From contig NZ_CP107841.1 in NCBI RefSeq assembly GCF_036346855.1, forward strand, positions 7,444,001-7,508,000: a DNA stretch of 64,000 bases, written 5' to 3'. Below are positions 10,781-19,522 of the stretch, piece after piece. How positions within the stretch are numbered: the stretch's first letter is position 1; every line of letters starts with the position of its first letter. Position numbers and translations under genes: made by a program. Origin of the DNA: Streptomyces europaeiscabiei. Its GTDB lineage: Bacteria > Actinomycetota > Actinomycetes > Streptomycetales > Streptomycetaceae. The notes beneath the pieces are model-generated. The model was not told the DNA's origin, made no database searches, and worked only from the letters and a program-made list of their open reading frames with translations.

Positions 10781-11178
10781 CCGGCCTCATGCCGGACGCC
10801 GCGTGACCGGCCGGGGGGTGTGGCCGGGCGCGCGGCGCCGGGTGCCGTGTGCGTGGACGGCATGAGTGTGGTGTCGCTCGTGGTGCTTGCGGTGGCAACT
10901 CCCGTACGCAGATGTGTTGTTCCCCTGGACGATGCGTCAGGCTATGGGTGCCGTGCGGCACTTGGCCAAGCGAAAGCGCTACCGACCCGCTTTCTTCACA
11001 CCATTCACACCCGCATCGGAAGAAGTCTCGAAGACCTCCTCGGGGGCTCCCCGAAGCGATCGGGGTGCCCCGAAGCGCTCAGTGACTGCCCGAAAGCGCT
11101 CGGGGGCTCCTCGAAGTGCTCAGGGGCCGACCGAAGCGCTCAGGGACTGGTCAAGCCGTCGAGACGCGCCCCGAGTCC
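10781..11178. other. Intergenic region between convergent ffh and methyltransferase, containing a degenerate repeat tract
   Basis: These 398 bases separate two convergent genes. A short CCGGC/GCCGG hairpin (10782-10796) follows ffh. The right half contains about six degenerate 20-bp repeats (11029-11150). Open frames through the region consist of repeats or low-complexity residues with no recognisable domain, so I call no gene. Confidence 0.5.
11029..11150. repeat. Degenerate ~20-bp tandem repeat, about six units
   Basis: Units begin with CGAAG at 11029, 11052, 11071, 11091, 11112 and 11132, a spacing of 19-23 bp. The consensus is close to CGAAGCGCTCGGGGGCTCC. Units differ by several bases and there are no unique spacers, so this is not a CRISPR array. 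It lies between convergent genes. Confidence 0.75.
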
Positions 11179-12039
11179 TCAGCGCGTCCGTGCGATCAGG
11201 TAACGGAACACGTTCGGCATCCACACCGTGCCGTCCCGGCGGCGGTGCGGGTGCAGGGCCTCGGTCAGTTCCTTGTCCACCTGTGCCTGGTCGGTGGCCC
11301 CGATCGCCGCGTCGAACAGGCCGGTCGACAACAGCCCCCGGACCGCGTTGTCCACGTTGGCGTACCCGAAGGGGCAGGCCACGCGTCCGGAACCGTCCGG
11401 CTTCAGGCCGGCCCGCTGGGCGACCTCCTCCAGGTCGTCCCGCAGTGCCGGGCGCCAACTGCCCGCACTGCGCAGGGGATCGGCGAGCTTCGTGGCCACA
11501 CGGAGCACGGCGGACGTGGTGCAGCGTTCCGGCGGGCCCCAGCCGGCGAGGACCACGGGGGTGCCGCGTTCCGCGAGCGGGGTCGCCGAGGCGAGCAGTT
11601 CACCGAGGCCCTCGGAGTCCCCGGCCAGACAGCCGATCGGCTCGAAGGCGGTCACCAGGTTGTACAGCGGGTCACCGGGGGTGCGGGCCGCGTCCTCGGG
11701 GACGCCTTCGACGACCCGAGCGCCGCCACGCGCGCGCGTGGCCCATGCCTCCGTCTGCAGCCGCTCCCGCGCGAGTGCGGTTCTCTCGGGGGTCCCCGAG
11801 TCGACGCCGGTGACCGCGGCGCCCCGCGACGCAGCCATCAACAGCGCGAGGCCGGACCCGCAGCCGAGGCCGAGCAGTCGGGTGCCGGTGCCGACGTCGA
11901 GCCGCCGGTGGACGGCCTCGTACAGCGGTACCAGCATCCGTTCCTGGATCTCGGCCCAGTCACGCGCGCGTGCACACCGGTCCACGCGGGGTGTGGCCCC
12001 CGCGCGAGGCAGTTGCTGCCGCACGAGCGTAGGTGTCAT
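11179..12039 (-). CDS. SAM-dependent methyltransferase-like protein
   Basis: The 286-aa product has a class I methyltransferase motif I, RLLGLGCGSGLALLMAASRG, followed by VTGVD as motif II, and the helical continuation TALARERLQTEAWATRARGG. The ATG at 12039 was chosen because the methyltransferase fold starts soon after; the frame stays open to 12591 across the divergent proS start. It is convergent with ffh and divergent from proS. The substrate is unknown; comparable Streptomyces genes are annotated only as methyltransferases. Confidence 0.75.
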   Translation of the reverse strand: MTPTLVRQQLPRAGATPRVDRCARARDWAEIQERMLVPLYEAVHRRLDVGTGTRLLGLGCGSGLALLMAASRGAAVTGVDSGTPERTALARERLQTEAWATRARGGARVVEGVPEDAARTPGDPLYNLVTAFEPIGCLAGDSEGLGELLASATPLAERGTPVVLAGWGPPERCTTSAVLRVATKLADPLRSAGSWRPALRDDLEEVAQRAGLKPDGSGRVACPFGYANVDNAVRGLLSTGLFDAAIGATDQAQVDKELTEALHPHRRRDGTVWMPNVFRYLIARTR

Positions 12040-12241
12040 ATCGAAAGCGCCCCAATCCGCCGTGAGTTGCCGTTGCCGGATTTCCTGGCCCCCGTGGCAG
12101 TGCGCGCTCGCACTCCCCCCGTATGCCAGGAAACTCCGCACCCGGCGAGTCGTCCAGGGGTCTCGGACACCGGCTTGCGGACTGTCTGGGAGTGAACAAA
12201 AGAATTCACATCCCCGCAACGTGGACCCGTACCATCGCGCC

Positions 12242-13657
12242 ATGGCCAAGGCACCCGTACTCACGCCCCGCGCGGACGACTTCCCGCGCTGGTACCAGGA
12301 TCTGATCACCAAGGCCGAGCTGGCCGACAACGGACCGGTGCGCGGCACCATGGTCATCCGACCGTACGGGTACGGGCTGTGGGAGCGGATGCAGCAGGAG
12401 ATGGACGCCCGGATCAAGGAGACGGGCACGCAGAACGCGTACTTCCCGCTGCTGATCCCGCAGTCGTATCTCACCCGGGAGGCCGAGCACGTCGAGGGCT
12501 TCGCGCCCGAGCTGGCCGTGGTGACGCACGGAGGCGGCAAGGACCTCGAAGAGCCCGCCGTGGTCCGCCCCACCTCCGAGATGATCATCAACGACTACTT
12601 CTCGAAGTGGGTGCAGAGCTACCGCGACCTGCCGCTGCTGATCAACCAGTGGGCGAACGTGGTCCGTTGGGAGCTGCGCCCCCGACTGTTCCTGCGCACG
12701 ACCGAGTTCCTCTGGCAGGAGGGCCACACGGCGCACGCGACGTACGAGGAGGCGCGCGACTTCGCCGCGCACATCCACCGGGAGGTCTACGAGGACTTCA
12801 TGGTGAACGTCCTCGCGATGGACGTCCTCCCCGGCCGCAAGACCGTCAGGGAACGATTCGCGGGCGCCATCAACACCCTCACCCTCGAAGGCATGATGGG
12901 CGACGGCAAGGCCCTCCAGATGGCCACCAGCCACGAACTGGGCCAGAACTTCGCCAAGGCCTTCAACACCCGGTACCTGTCGAAGGAGGGCAAGCAGGAA
13001 CTCGTCTGGCAGACCTCCTGGGGCTCCACCACCCGCATGATCGGCGCCCTGGTGATGATGCACGGCGACGACAACGGCCTGCGGGTCCCGCCCCGGCTGG
13101 CCCAGATCCAGGTCGTCGTGCTCGCGATCAAGGGCGACGACGCGGTTCTGGCCAAGGTCCGCGAACTCGGCGCCCGGCTGAAGGCCGCGGGTGTCCGCGT
13201 CCAGGTGGACGACCGCACGGACATCCCCTTCGGCCGCCGCGCCGTCGACTGGGAACTCAAGGGCGTCCCCGTACGCATCGAGATCGGCCCCCGTGACCTG
13301 GAGAACGGCACCGCGATGCTCGTCCGCCGCATCCCGGGCGGCAAGGAACCGGTCGCCGTCGACGCACTCGCACACCTGCTGCCCGCGATCCTCGAGGAGG
13401 ACCAGGCGCTCCTTCTGAAGCAGTCGCGCGAGCGCCGCGAGTCCCGTACGACCGAGGTGTCCACGCTCGACGAGGCGATCGAGGCCGCAGGGGTCGGTGG
13501 CTGGGCGCGTATTCCCTGGTCGACGCTGGGCGAGGACGGCGAGAGCAAGCTCGGGGAACACGCCGTGACCGTACGGTGTCTGGTCGCCGAGGACGGGTCG
13601 GTGCCCGACTCCTACGATGCACCCGGTAACGTCGCCGTGGTGGCGCGCGCTTACTAG
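12242..13657 (+). CDS. proS: Prolyl-tRNA synthetase, archaeal/eukaryotic-type (ProS type 3)
   Basis: Class II aminoacyl-tRNA synthetase charging tRNA-Pro. The 471-aa product starts MAKAPVLTPRADDFPRWYQD, has RPTSEMIINDYFSKWVQSYR (class II motif region), RWELRPRLFLRTTEFLWQEG (motif 2) and the GMMGDGKALQMATSHELGQN segment, all typical of the short archaeal/eukaryotic ProRS that lacks the bacterial editing insertion. The true start is the ATG at 12242, not the upstream open extension. Streptomyces normally have a bacterial-type proS elsewhere, so this is probably a second copy; that copy is not in this window. Confidence 0.93.
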   Translation: MAKAPVLTPRADDFPRWYQDLITKAELADNGPVRGTMVIRPYGYGLWERMQQEMDARIKETGTQNAYFPLLIPQSYLTREAEHVEGFAPELAVVTHGGGKDLEEPAVVRPTSEMIINDYFSKWVQSYRDLPLLINQWANVVRWELRPRLFLRTTEFLWQEGHTAHATYEEARDFAAHIHREVYEDFMVNVLAMDVLPGRKTVRERFAGAINTLTLEGMMGDGKALQMATSHELGQNFAKAFNTRYLSKEGKQELVWQTSWGSTTRMIGALVMMHGDDNGLRVPPRLAQIQVVVLAIKGDDAVLAKVRELGARLKAAGVRVQVDDRTDIPFGRRAVDWELKGVPVRIEIGPRDLENGTAMLVRRIPGGKEPVAVDALAHLLPAILEEDQALLLKQSRERRESRTTEVSTLDEAIEAAGVGGWARIPWSTLGEDGESKLGEHAVTVRCLVAEDGSVPDSYDAPGNVAVVARAY

Positions 13658-13891
13658 AGCGCTCCGTTCCGCCGGGAGAGCGGCCGAAACGCCCCTTGCG
13701 CGTCCGACGACCACAGGTGCCCCGGCGCGCGGACCTCGTCTACGCGCCTGTCAGGAGGGGCGGCCCGACAGGGCCTCGGTTGAGGGTGGTGGTGGGAGAC
13801 GGGTGGGCGTACGTGCTGCTACGTACCGCCTTGTGGTGAGCTGCGAGGCTTCTCCGCAGATCAGCGCACCCGCCCTCGTCAGGACGCACTA

Positions 13892-14569
13892 GTGGCAACT
13901 GACGGGTACGTGCAAATTATTTGGGATGGCCCGGAATCGGAACACACGGGCACTCCGGCTCGTTGTCATTACGTGAGCACGACACAGACACCACCTGTTC
14001 TCGCCGCAGAACTGGCACAGGCGTGGGCCGACATTCAACGGCACCACCCCGAACTGCCGGATCTTGCCGCTCCCGAGTCACTGATCGGGGAGTCGTCGTC
14101 CGCATGCGGGCACGAACTCTCCTTCGAGCGACTGCTTCATGAGGCAGTCCATGGCATCGCCGCCGCGCGCGGAGTCCGCGACACCTCCCGGGCCGGCCGG
14201 TACCACAACCGCAGATTCCTCGCGATCGCCGAGGAGCTGGGCCTCGACCACCCGGATGAACCGCACCCCAGCAGCGGTTTCTCGCTGGTCACGCTCAACC
14301 CCGAGGCCAAGCGTCGCTACCGCCCGACCATCGACAGACTGCAGCGCGCCCTCAAGGCCCACACCGCGGCGACCTCCGCGGACACGGCCCGCAGCTTCCG
14401 GGGCCCGGCCGCCCGCCACGGCTCCTCCGGCGGCGGTGTCCGCGTGAAGGCCGTCTGCGACTGCGGCCGCAACGTCCGGGTCGTCCCGTCCGTACTCGCC
14501 CAGGCCCCCATCGTCTGCGGCGGCTGCGGCAAGCCCTTCCGTATCCCGGAGGTCGTGGGCGCGGCGTGA
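13892..14569 (+). CDS. SprT-like zinc protein with HExxH motif and C-terminal zinc ribbon
   Basis: A 225-aa protein of unassigned function. It carries LLHEAVHGIA, an HExxH metalloprotease motif (His83, Glu84, His87), a likely third ligand in AGRYHNRRF (His105), and a C-terminal zinc-ribbon-like pair CDCG ... CGGCG. This arrangement resembles the SprT/Spartan family. GTG 13892 is preceded by AGGACG at good spacing; a GTG at 13974 (VSTTQTPPVL) is an alternative. An imperfect inverted repeat (13806-13830, GGCGTACGT / ACGTACCGCC) lies upstream. Protease activity is inferred only from motifs. Confidence 0.65.
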   Translation: MATDGYVQIIWDGPESEHTGTPARCHYVSTTQTPPVLAAELAQAWADIQRHHPELPDLAAPESLIGESSSACGHELSFERLLHEAVHGIAAARGVRDTSRAGRYHNRRFLAIAEELGLDHPDEPHPSSGFSLVTLNPEAKRRYRPTIDRLQRALKAHTAATSADTARSFRGPAARHGSSGGGVRVKAVCDCGRNVRVVPSVLAQAPIVCGGCGKPFRIPEVVGAA

Positions 14570-14932
14570 CGGCCGACGAGCTGGGACGACGACTGCTCGT
14601 GGCAGCCGTACACAGCTCGTGGGCTCTGGTTCAGCCGCACCGTGGGGTGCAGCCGCGGTCATGCGTGGCTGCGGCAGTTGTGCCGCTGGGGAGGCGCTCC
14701 GTGCGCCGGGGCAGGTGAAAGGCCCTGGCGCCGGGTGCCGCTTCGGCATGGCTTCGTCCAGCCCCGGTAAGAGGCGAAGCGCAGCGTGTGGCACAATGGC
14801 TAGCTGTACTCGACAGTCGCACAGGACCCCTCTCTCCTCCGGCTGACGCGTCCATCGGGCACTCGGGTACCGCAACCCCACGCGGCCTTCTCGCCGTGCC
14901 CAATCACGTCAAATCCAGGAGAACCCACTCCA
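14570..14932. promoter_or_regulatory. Upstream region of the rpsP operon
   Basis: This 363-bp gap leads to rpsP. A -10-like CACAAT (14792-14797) about 140 bp before rpsP is the best promoter candidate, without a convincing -35. The leader ends with AGGAG (14917-14921) ahead of the GTG start. Short open frames here lack coding features. Confidence 0.35.
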
Positions 14933-15352
14933 GTGGCAGTCAAGATCAAGCTGAAGCGTCTGGGCAAGATCCGTTCGCCTCACTACCGCATCGTCGTCGC
15001 CGACTCCCGCACCCGTCGTGACGGCCGTGCGATCGAGGAGATCGGCAAGTACCACCCGACGTACCACCCGTCGGTCATCGAGGTCGACGAGGAGCGCGTC
15101 GCGTACTGGCTGGGTGTCGGCGCGCAGCCGACCGAGCCTGTGCTCGCCATCCTGAAGAAGACCGGCGACTGGCAGAAGTTCAAGGGCGAGCCCGCTCCGG
15201 CGCCGCTCCTCGTGGCTCAGCCGAAGTCCGCGCGTCCGTCGTTCGAGTCCCTTGGCGGCGACGACGAGGGCAAGGGTGAGGCGATCACCCAGAAGAAGAA
15301 GGCCGACAAGAAGGACGAGGCTGCCGCCGAGTCCGAGTCGACCGAGGCCTGA
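14933..15352 (+). CDS. rpsP: 30S ribosomal protein S16
   Basis: Small-subunit ribosomal protein. The 139-aa product begins [20 protein letters not shown] and has the S16 core to about residue 90, then a Lys/Glu/Ala-rich tail (about 100-139) that is a common actinobacterial extension beyond the usual 80-90 aa. Start is GTG 14933 with AGGAG upstream. It heads the rpsP-khpA-rimM-trmD-rplS group, which links 30S assembly, rRNA/tRNA modification and L19. Confidence 0.97.
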   Translation: MAVKIKLKRLGKIRSPHYRIVVADSRTRRDGRAIEEIGKYHPTYHPSVIEVDEERVAYWLGVGAQPTEPVLAILKKTGDWQKFKGEPAPAPLLVAQPKSARPSFESLGGDDEGKGEAITQKKKADKKDEAAAESESTEA

Positions 15353-15354
15353 GC

Positions 15355-15594
15355 ATGCTCGAGGAGGCTCTTGAGCACCTCGTCAAGGGCATCGTCGACT
15401 ACCCCGACGATGTGCAGGTGGCTTCCCGCGACCTGCGCCGTGGACGCGTACTCGAGGTCCGGGTCCACCCCGAAGACCTCGGTAAGGTGATCGGCCGCAA
15501 CGGCCGTACCGCCCGCGCCCTGCGTACCGTCGTGGGCGCCATCGGCGGCCGCGGTATCCGTGTCGACCTCGTCGACGTGGACCACGTCCGCTGA
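15355..15594 (+). CDS. khpA: KhpA-type KH-domain RNA-binding protein
   Basis: The 79-aa protein is a single KH domain with the GxxG-type loop in LGKVIGRNGRTARALRTVVG. KhpA homologues partner with KhpB/Jag in RNA binding. It starts two bases after the rpsP stop, so it is clearly co-transcribed and probably coupled, the standard gene order in Gram-positive bacteria. Confidence 0.93.
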   Translation: MLEEALEHLVKGIVDYPDDVQVASRDLRRGRVLEVRVHPEDLGKVIGRNGRTARALRTVVGAIGGRGIRVDLVDVDHVR

Positions 15595-15614
15595 CAACAT
15601 GCGCAGCACCGGCT

Positions 15615-15650
15615 CGGGCCGGGGAAGGCCACTGGGCCGTCCCCGGCCCG
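15615..15650 (+). terminator. Hairpin between khpA and rimM
   Basis: CGGGCCGGGG (15615-15624) pairs with CCCCGGCCCG (15641-15650), with an inner AGGCC/GGGCC pairing. Since the operon continues into rimM, it may be a partial terminator or processing site rather than a full stop. Confidence 0.6.
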
Positions 15651-15677
15651 TAGTCGTATGACAGGAGATCAAGCACA

Positions 15678-16280
15678 GTGCAGCTCGTAGTCGCACGGAT
15701 CGGCCGCGCCCACGGCATCAAGGGCGAGGTCACCGTCGAGGTCCGCACCGACGAGCCGGAACTCCGGCTCGCTCCCGGCGCCGTCCTGTTCACGGACCCC
15801 GCCTCGACGGGGCCGCTCACCATCGAGACCGGCCGGGTCCACAGCGGCCGGCTGATCCTGCGCTTCGAGGGCGTCCGCGACCGCAACGCCGCCGAGGCCC
15901 TCCGCAACACCCTGCTGATCGCGGAGGTGGACCCGGAGGAACTGCCGGAGGAAGAGGACGAGTACTACGACCACCAGCTGATGGACCTGGACGTGGTCAC
16001 CAAGGACGGAACCGAGGTCGGCCGGATCATCGAGATCTCGCACCTGCCGTCCCAGGACCTCTTCATCGTCGAGCGGCCGGACGGGAGCGAGGTGATGATC
16101 CCGTTCGTCGAGAAGATCGTCACCGAGATCGACCTGACCGAGCAGCGGGCGGTCATCGACCCGCCGCCGGGCCTGATCGACGACCGGGCGGAGATCGCTT
16201 CCGCCCGGGACGCCGACGAAGAGGACGCCGACGAGGAGTCCGCCGCGGATCCCTCCGGACCGGCCGGGGACGAGATCTGA
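15678..16280 (+). CDS. rimM: RimM, 16S rRNA maturation protein
   Basis: RimM helps assemble the 30S head and binds S19. The 200-aa product starts at GTG 15678 ([20 protein letters not shown]), shows the N-terminal RimM domain and the PRC-barrel with [16 protein letters not shown] and [13 protein letters not shown]. The last 35 residues are a very acidic tail beyond the usual 170 aa. Its stop overlaps the trmD start (TGATG). Confidence 0.95.
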   Translation: MQLVVARIGRAHGIKGEVTVEVRTDEPELRLAPGAVLFTDPASTGPLTIETGRVHSGRLILRFEGVRDRNAAEALRNTLLIAEVDPEELPEEEDEYYDHQLMDLDVVTKDGTEVGRIIEISHLPSQDLFIVERPDGSEVMIPFVEKIVTEIDLTEQRAVIDPPPGLIDDRAEIASARDADEEDADEESAADPSGPAGDEI

Positions 16281-17113
16281 TGCGGCTCGACGTCGTCACG
16301 ATCTTCCCCGAGTACCTCGAACCCCTGAACGTCTCCCTCGTAGGCAAGGCACGCGCGCGTGGACAGCTGAACGTGCACGTCCACGACCTGCGGGAGTGGA
16401 CGTACGACCGGCACAACACGGTCGACGACACCCCCTACGGCGGCGGCCCCGGAATGGTCATGAAGACGGACCCCTGGGGCGACGCCCTGGACTCCGTCCT
16501 CGCCGACGGCTACGAGTCGGGTGCCCGCGAGCCGGCGCTCATCGTCCCCACCCCCAGCGGCCGCCCCTTCACCCAGGCACTCGCCGTCGAACTCTCCGAG
16601 CGCCCCTGGCTGGTCTTCACGCCGGCGCGCTACGAGGGCATCGACCGACGCGTGATCGACGAGTACGCCACCCGGATGCCCGTTCACGAGGTGTCCATCG
16701 GCGACTATGTGCTCGCCGGCGGCGAGGCGGCCGTCCTCGTCGTCACCGAGGCCGTGGCGCGGCTGCTGCCCGGCGTCCTCGGCAACGCCGAGTCCCACCG
16801 GGACGACTCCTTCGCGCCCGGCGCCATGGCCAACCTCCTGGAGGGGCCGGTCTACACGAAGCCCCCCGAGTGGCGCGGCCGCGGCATCCCCGATGTGCTG
16901 CTCAGCGGGCACCACGGCAGGATCGCTCGCTGGCGGCGCGACGAGGCCCTGACACGTACGGCGGCCAACCGGCCCGACCTCATCGAGCACTGCCACCCCA
17001 AGGCCTTCGACAAGAAGGACCGCGAGATGCTCTCCATCCTGGGCTGGGCCCCGGATCCGGAGGGGGAGCCGTACGGCCGATTTTGGCGGCGGCCGCAGGA
17101 CGTGGAAGAATAG
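16280..17113 (+). CDS. trmD: TrmD, tRNA (guanine-37-N1)-methyltransferase
   Basis: A SPOUT-class enzyme that methylates G37 in tRNAs reading CNN codons, preventing frameshifts. The 277-aa protein begins RLDVVTIFPEYLEPL and contains YGGGPGMVMK, the trefoil-knot segment CARYEGIDRRV-like (PARYEGIDRRVID), and VSIGDYVLAGGEAA for SAM binding. The ATG at 16280 overlaps the rimM stop by one base. Confidence 0.97.
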   Translation: MRLDVVTIFPEYLEPLNVSLVGKARARGQLNVHVHDLREWTYDRHNTVDDTPYGGGPGMVMKTDPWGDALDSVLADGYESGAREPALIVPTPSGRPFTQALAVELSERPWLVFTPARYEGIDRRVIDEYATRMPVHEVSIGDYVLAGGEAAVLVVTEAVARLLPGVLGNAESHRDDSFAPGAMANLLEGPVYTKPPEWRGRGIPDVLLSGHHGRIARWRRDEALTRTAANRPDLIEHCHPKAFDKKDREMLSILGWAPDPEGEPYGRFWRRPQDVEE

Positions 17114-17247
17114 GCCGCTGTTGTGCGTCGTCCGGCGCGCGCCCCTGCCGCAGGGGGACACGACGCCCGCCCCGACACGGACAGCATCCTCTCGATACAC
17201 CTAGCTCCCGCCTATGACCTGTGGCATGGGCGAAGAAAGCAGACGAA

Positions 17248-17598
17248 ATGTCTCACCTGCTCGACTCCGTCGACTCCGCGTCGCTGCGCAGCGACATCCC
17301 GGCCTTCCGCCCGGGTGACACCGTCAACGTCCACGTCCGCGTCATCGAGGGCAACCGCTCTCGTGTGCAGCAGTTCAAGGGCGTTGTGATCCGTCGCCAG
17401 GGCGCCGGTGTCCGCGAGACCTTCACGGTCCGCAAGGTCTCGTTCTCCGTCGGCGTCGAGCGCACCTTCCCGGTGCACACCCCGATCGTCGAGAAGATCG
17501 AGCTCGTCACCCGTGGTGACGTCCGCCGCGCCAAGCTGTACTACCTGCGCGAGCTGCGCGGCAAGGCGGCGAAGATCAAGGAGAAGCGCGACAACTGA
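17248..17598 (+). CDS. rplS: 50S ribosomal protein L19
   Basis: L19 sits at the subunit interface. From ATG 17248 the product is 116 aa ([19 protein letters not shown] ... [13 protein letters not shown]), standard length. An upstream GTG at 17221 in frame is less likely; GAAGAAAG before the ATG is the ribosome-binding site. It closes the rpsP group and is followed after 69 bp by the signal peptidase cluster. Confidence 0.97.
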   Translation: MSHLLDSVDSASLRSDIPAFRPGDTVNVHVRVIEGNRSRVQQFKGVVIRRQGAGVRETFTVRKVSFSVGVERTFPVHTPIVEKIELVTRGDVRRAKLYYLRELRGKAAKIKEKRDN

Positions 17599-17667
17599 TC
17601 GCGCGCTCGAGTCTCGACTCGAGTCACAAAAGGTCGTCACAGCGGGGCCGGATACGATCTGGCCCCG

Positions 17668-18399
17668 ATGGACACCGAAGCACAGCAGCACATGGAGCGC
17701 GACCGTTCCCCTCGCCCTTCCGGCGACGAGGTCTCCGAGGAGATCTCCGACACAGGAGGGCCTGAGGAGCGGTCGCGTTTCGCATGGGTGGACCGGACCA
17801 CCGAGTGGGTGCCGGGTGGGAATTACACCCTGACCGTGCTGATCTGCCTGCTTTTTCTGGCGCTCTTCAGCAACTTCGTGATGCAGCCGTTCCAGATTCC
17901 CAGCAGCTCCATGGCCCGTTCATTGAGGATCGGGGACCGCGTTCTCGTAAATAAGTTGGCGTACCGTTTCGGATCTGAGCCGCAGCGCGGTGACGTCGTC
18001 GTGTTCGACGGCACCGGCTACTTCGGGAACGCCGACTACATCAAGCGCGTTGTCGGCGTGGGGGGAGACCGGGTGGTCTGCTGCGACCAGCAGGGGAGGC
18101 TTGAGGTGAACGGCCGGTGGGTCGACGAGTCGTCGTTTCTGTACCCGGGCGACAGCCCGTCGAACGTACCCTTCGACGTGGTCGTCCCCGAGGGCAGGCT
18201 GTTCCTCCTCGGCGACCACCGCAGTGACTCCAGCGATTCCCGCGACCATCTGGGGTCGCCCGGCGGCGGCATGGTCCCTCTCGACTCCGTGATCGGCAGG
18301 GCCGACTGGATCGCCTGGCCCGCCGACCACTGGAGGCGTCTGGACCGTCCGGACGCCTACGCGCGTGTGTCCGCCGCCGTCGGCGGTGCGCATGGGTAA
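17668..18399 (+). CDS. sipW: Type I signal peptidase SipW
   Basis: Membrane-bound serine protease that cleaves Sec and Tat signal peptides outside the membrane. The 243-aa protein has one N-terminal transmembrane segment (about 53-72), the nucleophile Ser81 in IPSSSMARSL and the general-base Lys126 in YIKRVVGVGGDRV, followed by the GDHRSDSSDSRD box. It is first of four consecutive paralogues, as in S. lividans and S. coelicolor. Its stop overlaps the sipX start by 8 bp. Confidence 0.93.
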   Translation: MDTEAQQHMERDRSPRPSGDEVSEEISDTGGPEERSRFAWVDRTTEWVPGGNYTLTVLICLLFLALFSNFVMQPFQIPSSSMARSLRIGDRVLVNKLAYRFGSEPQRGDVVVFDGTGYFGNADYIKRVVGVGGDRVVCCDQQGRLEVNGRWVDESSFLYPGDSPSNVPFDVVVPEGRLFLLGDHRSDSSDSRDHLGSPGGGMVPLDSVIGRADWIAWPADHWRRLDRPDAYARVSAAVGGAHG

Positions 18400-19522
18400 C
18401 CGCGGCAAACCCCGCGGTGCGGCTCCCAGCACCGCCGCCGAGAACCTGCTGCCCACCGGCACGCGGCGGTCCGGCGGGGCCGCCCGGCCGAGCCGGGTCG
18501 AACGGCGCAAGCTCGCCCGCAAGATCAAGGCGCGCAGGCGTCGCTCCGCGGTCAAGGAGATCCCCCTCCTCGTCGGGGTCGCCGTCCTCATAGCCCTGGT
18601 CCTGAAGACCTTCCTCGTCCAGGCGTTCGTGATCCCGTCAGGCTCCATGGAGCAGACGATCCAGATCGGCGACCGTGTCCTGGTCGACAAACTCACGCCC
18701 TGGTTCGGCTCCAAGCCCACCCGCGGGGACGTCGTCGTCTTCAAGGACCCGGGCGGCTGGCTGGAGGACGAGCAGACGACGGCCGCCACCGAGGACCCGA
18801 TCGTCATCAAGCAGATAAAGGAAGGCCTGCAGTTCATCGGCCTCCTCCCGTCCGACGACGAACAGGACCTGATCAAGCGGGTCGTCGCGGTCGGCGGCGA
18901 CACCGTCAAGTGCTGCGACACCCAGGGCCTCGTCACCGTCAACGGCATGCCGCTGGACGAGACGGCGTACATCCACCCGGGCAACCAGCCCTCGACCCAG
19001 CAGTTCCAGGTGACCGTGCCCCAGGGCCGCCTCTGGGTCATGGGCGACCACCGGGAGAACTCCGCCGACTCGCGCGCCCACCAGAGCGACGATTCCCAAA
19101 CGGCGCAGTTCGGCGGCACGGTCCCGGAAGATGCCGTCGTCGGCCGGGCCGTGGTCATCGCCTGGCCGGTCGGCCACTGGGGGCAGTTGGAGGAGCCGGA
19201 CACATTCACCGCCGTGCCGAGCGGGTCGACCACCGCCCTCGGCGCTTCGCATAGGGTGGCCTCCGCGGATCGAAACGGATTGATCCCTCTCCCGACCCCT
19301 GCGGAACTCCCGCTCGTTATGGGAGTGGTGGGCCTGCACCGGCTGTGGCGCGGGCGGCGGTACGGAGTGAGGAGTGGATGTGGGGGATTTGGCGGTCGGC
19401 GCACGGTCCGGACACGGTGGTTCCGAAGAACGGCCGGAGCGATCCGACGAGGCGGCTTCCCCGGCCGCGGAGAACGTGGAGGGCGTCGTGAATTCCGAGG
19501 GTTCGGCCGACGCCGGGAGTGA
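18392..19522 (+). CDS. sipX: Type I signal peptidase SipX, with long C-terminal run-on
   Basis: Second signal peptidase of the cluster. From ATG 18392 the protein is 376 aa, with a Lys/Arg-rich N-terminus, a transmembrane segment (about 57-80), Ser85 in IPSGSMEQTI, Lys162 in DLIKRVVAVGGD and MGDHRENSADSRA. A hydrophobic C-terminal segment ends near GLHRLWRGRRYGV; after this the frame continues about 50 residues of Arg/Gly-rich sequence and overlaps sipY by about 143 bp. A TGA in the next frame (19368-19370) would end it near 325 aa, close to the known SipX size, so a 1-base difference is possible. Confidence 0.88.
   Translation: MGNRGKPRGAAPSTAAENLLPTGTRRSGGAARPSRVERRKLARKIKARRRRSAVKEIPLLVGVAVLIALVLKTFLVQAFVIPSGSMEQTIQIGDRVLVDKLTPWFGSKPTRGDVVVFKDPGGWLEDEQTTAATEDPIVIKQIKEGLQFIGLLPSDDEQDLIKRVVAVGGDTVKCCDTQGLVTVNGMPLDETAYIHPGNQPSTQQFQVTVPQGRLWVMGDHRENSADSRAHQSDDSQTAQFGGTVPEDAVVGRAVVIAWPVGHWGQLEEPDTFTAVPSGSTTALGASHRVASADRNGLIPLPTPAELPLVMGVVGLHRLWRGRRYGVRSGCGGFGGRRTVRTRWFRRTAGAIRRGGFPGRGERGGRREFRGFGRRRE

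Noticed and set aside
11029..11150. Possible CRISPR array
   Set aside because: Units are only about 20 bp, degenerate and contiguous with no unique spacers; no cas genes nearby.
10866..11813. Possible gene between ffh and the methyltransferase
   Set aside because: The translation is made of the degenerate repeats followed by the antisense of the methyltransferase, with no ribosome-binding site or domain.
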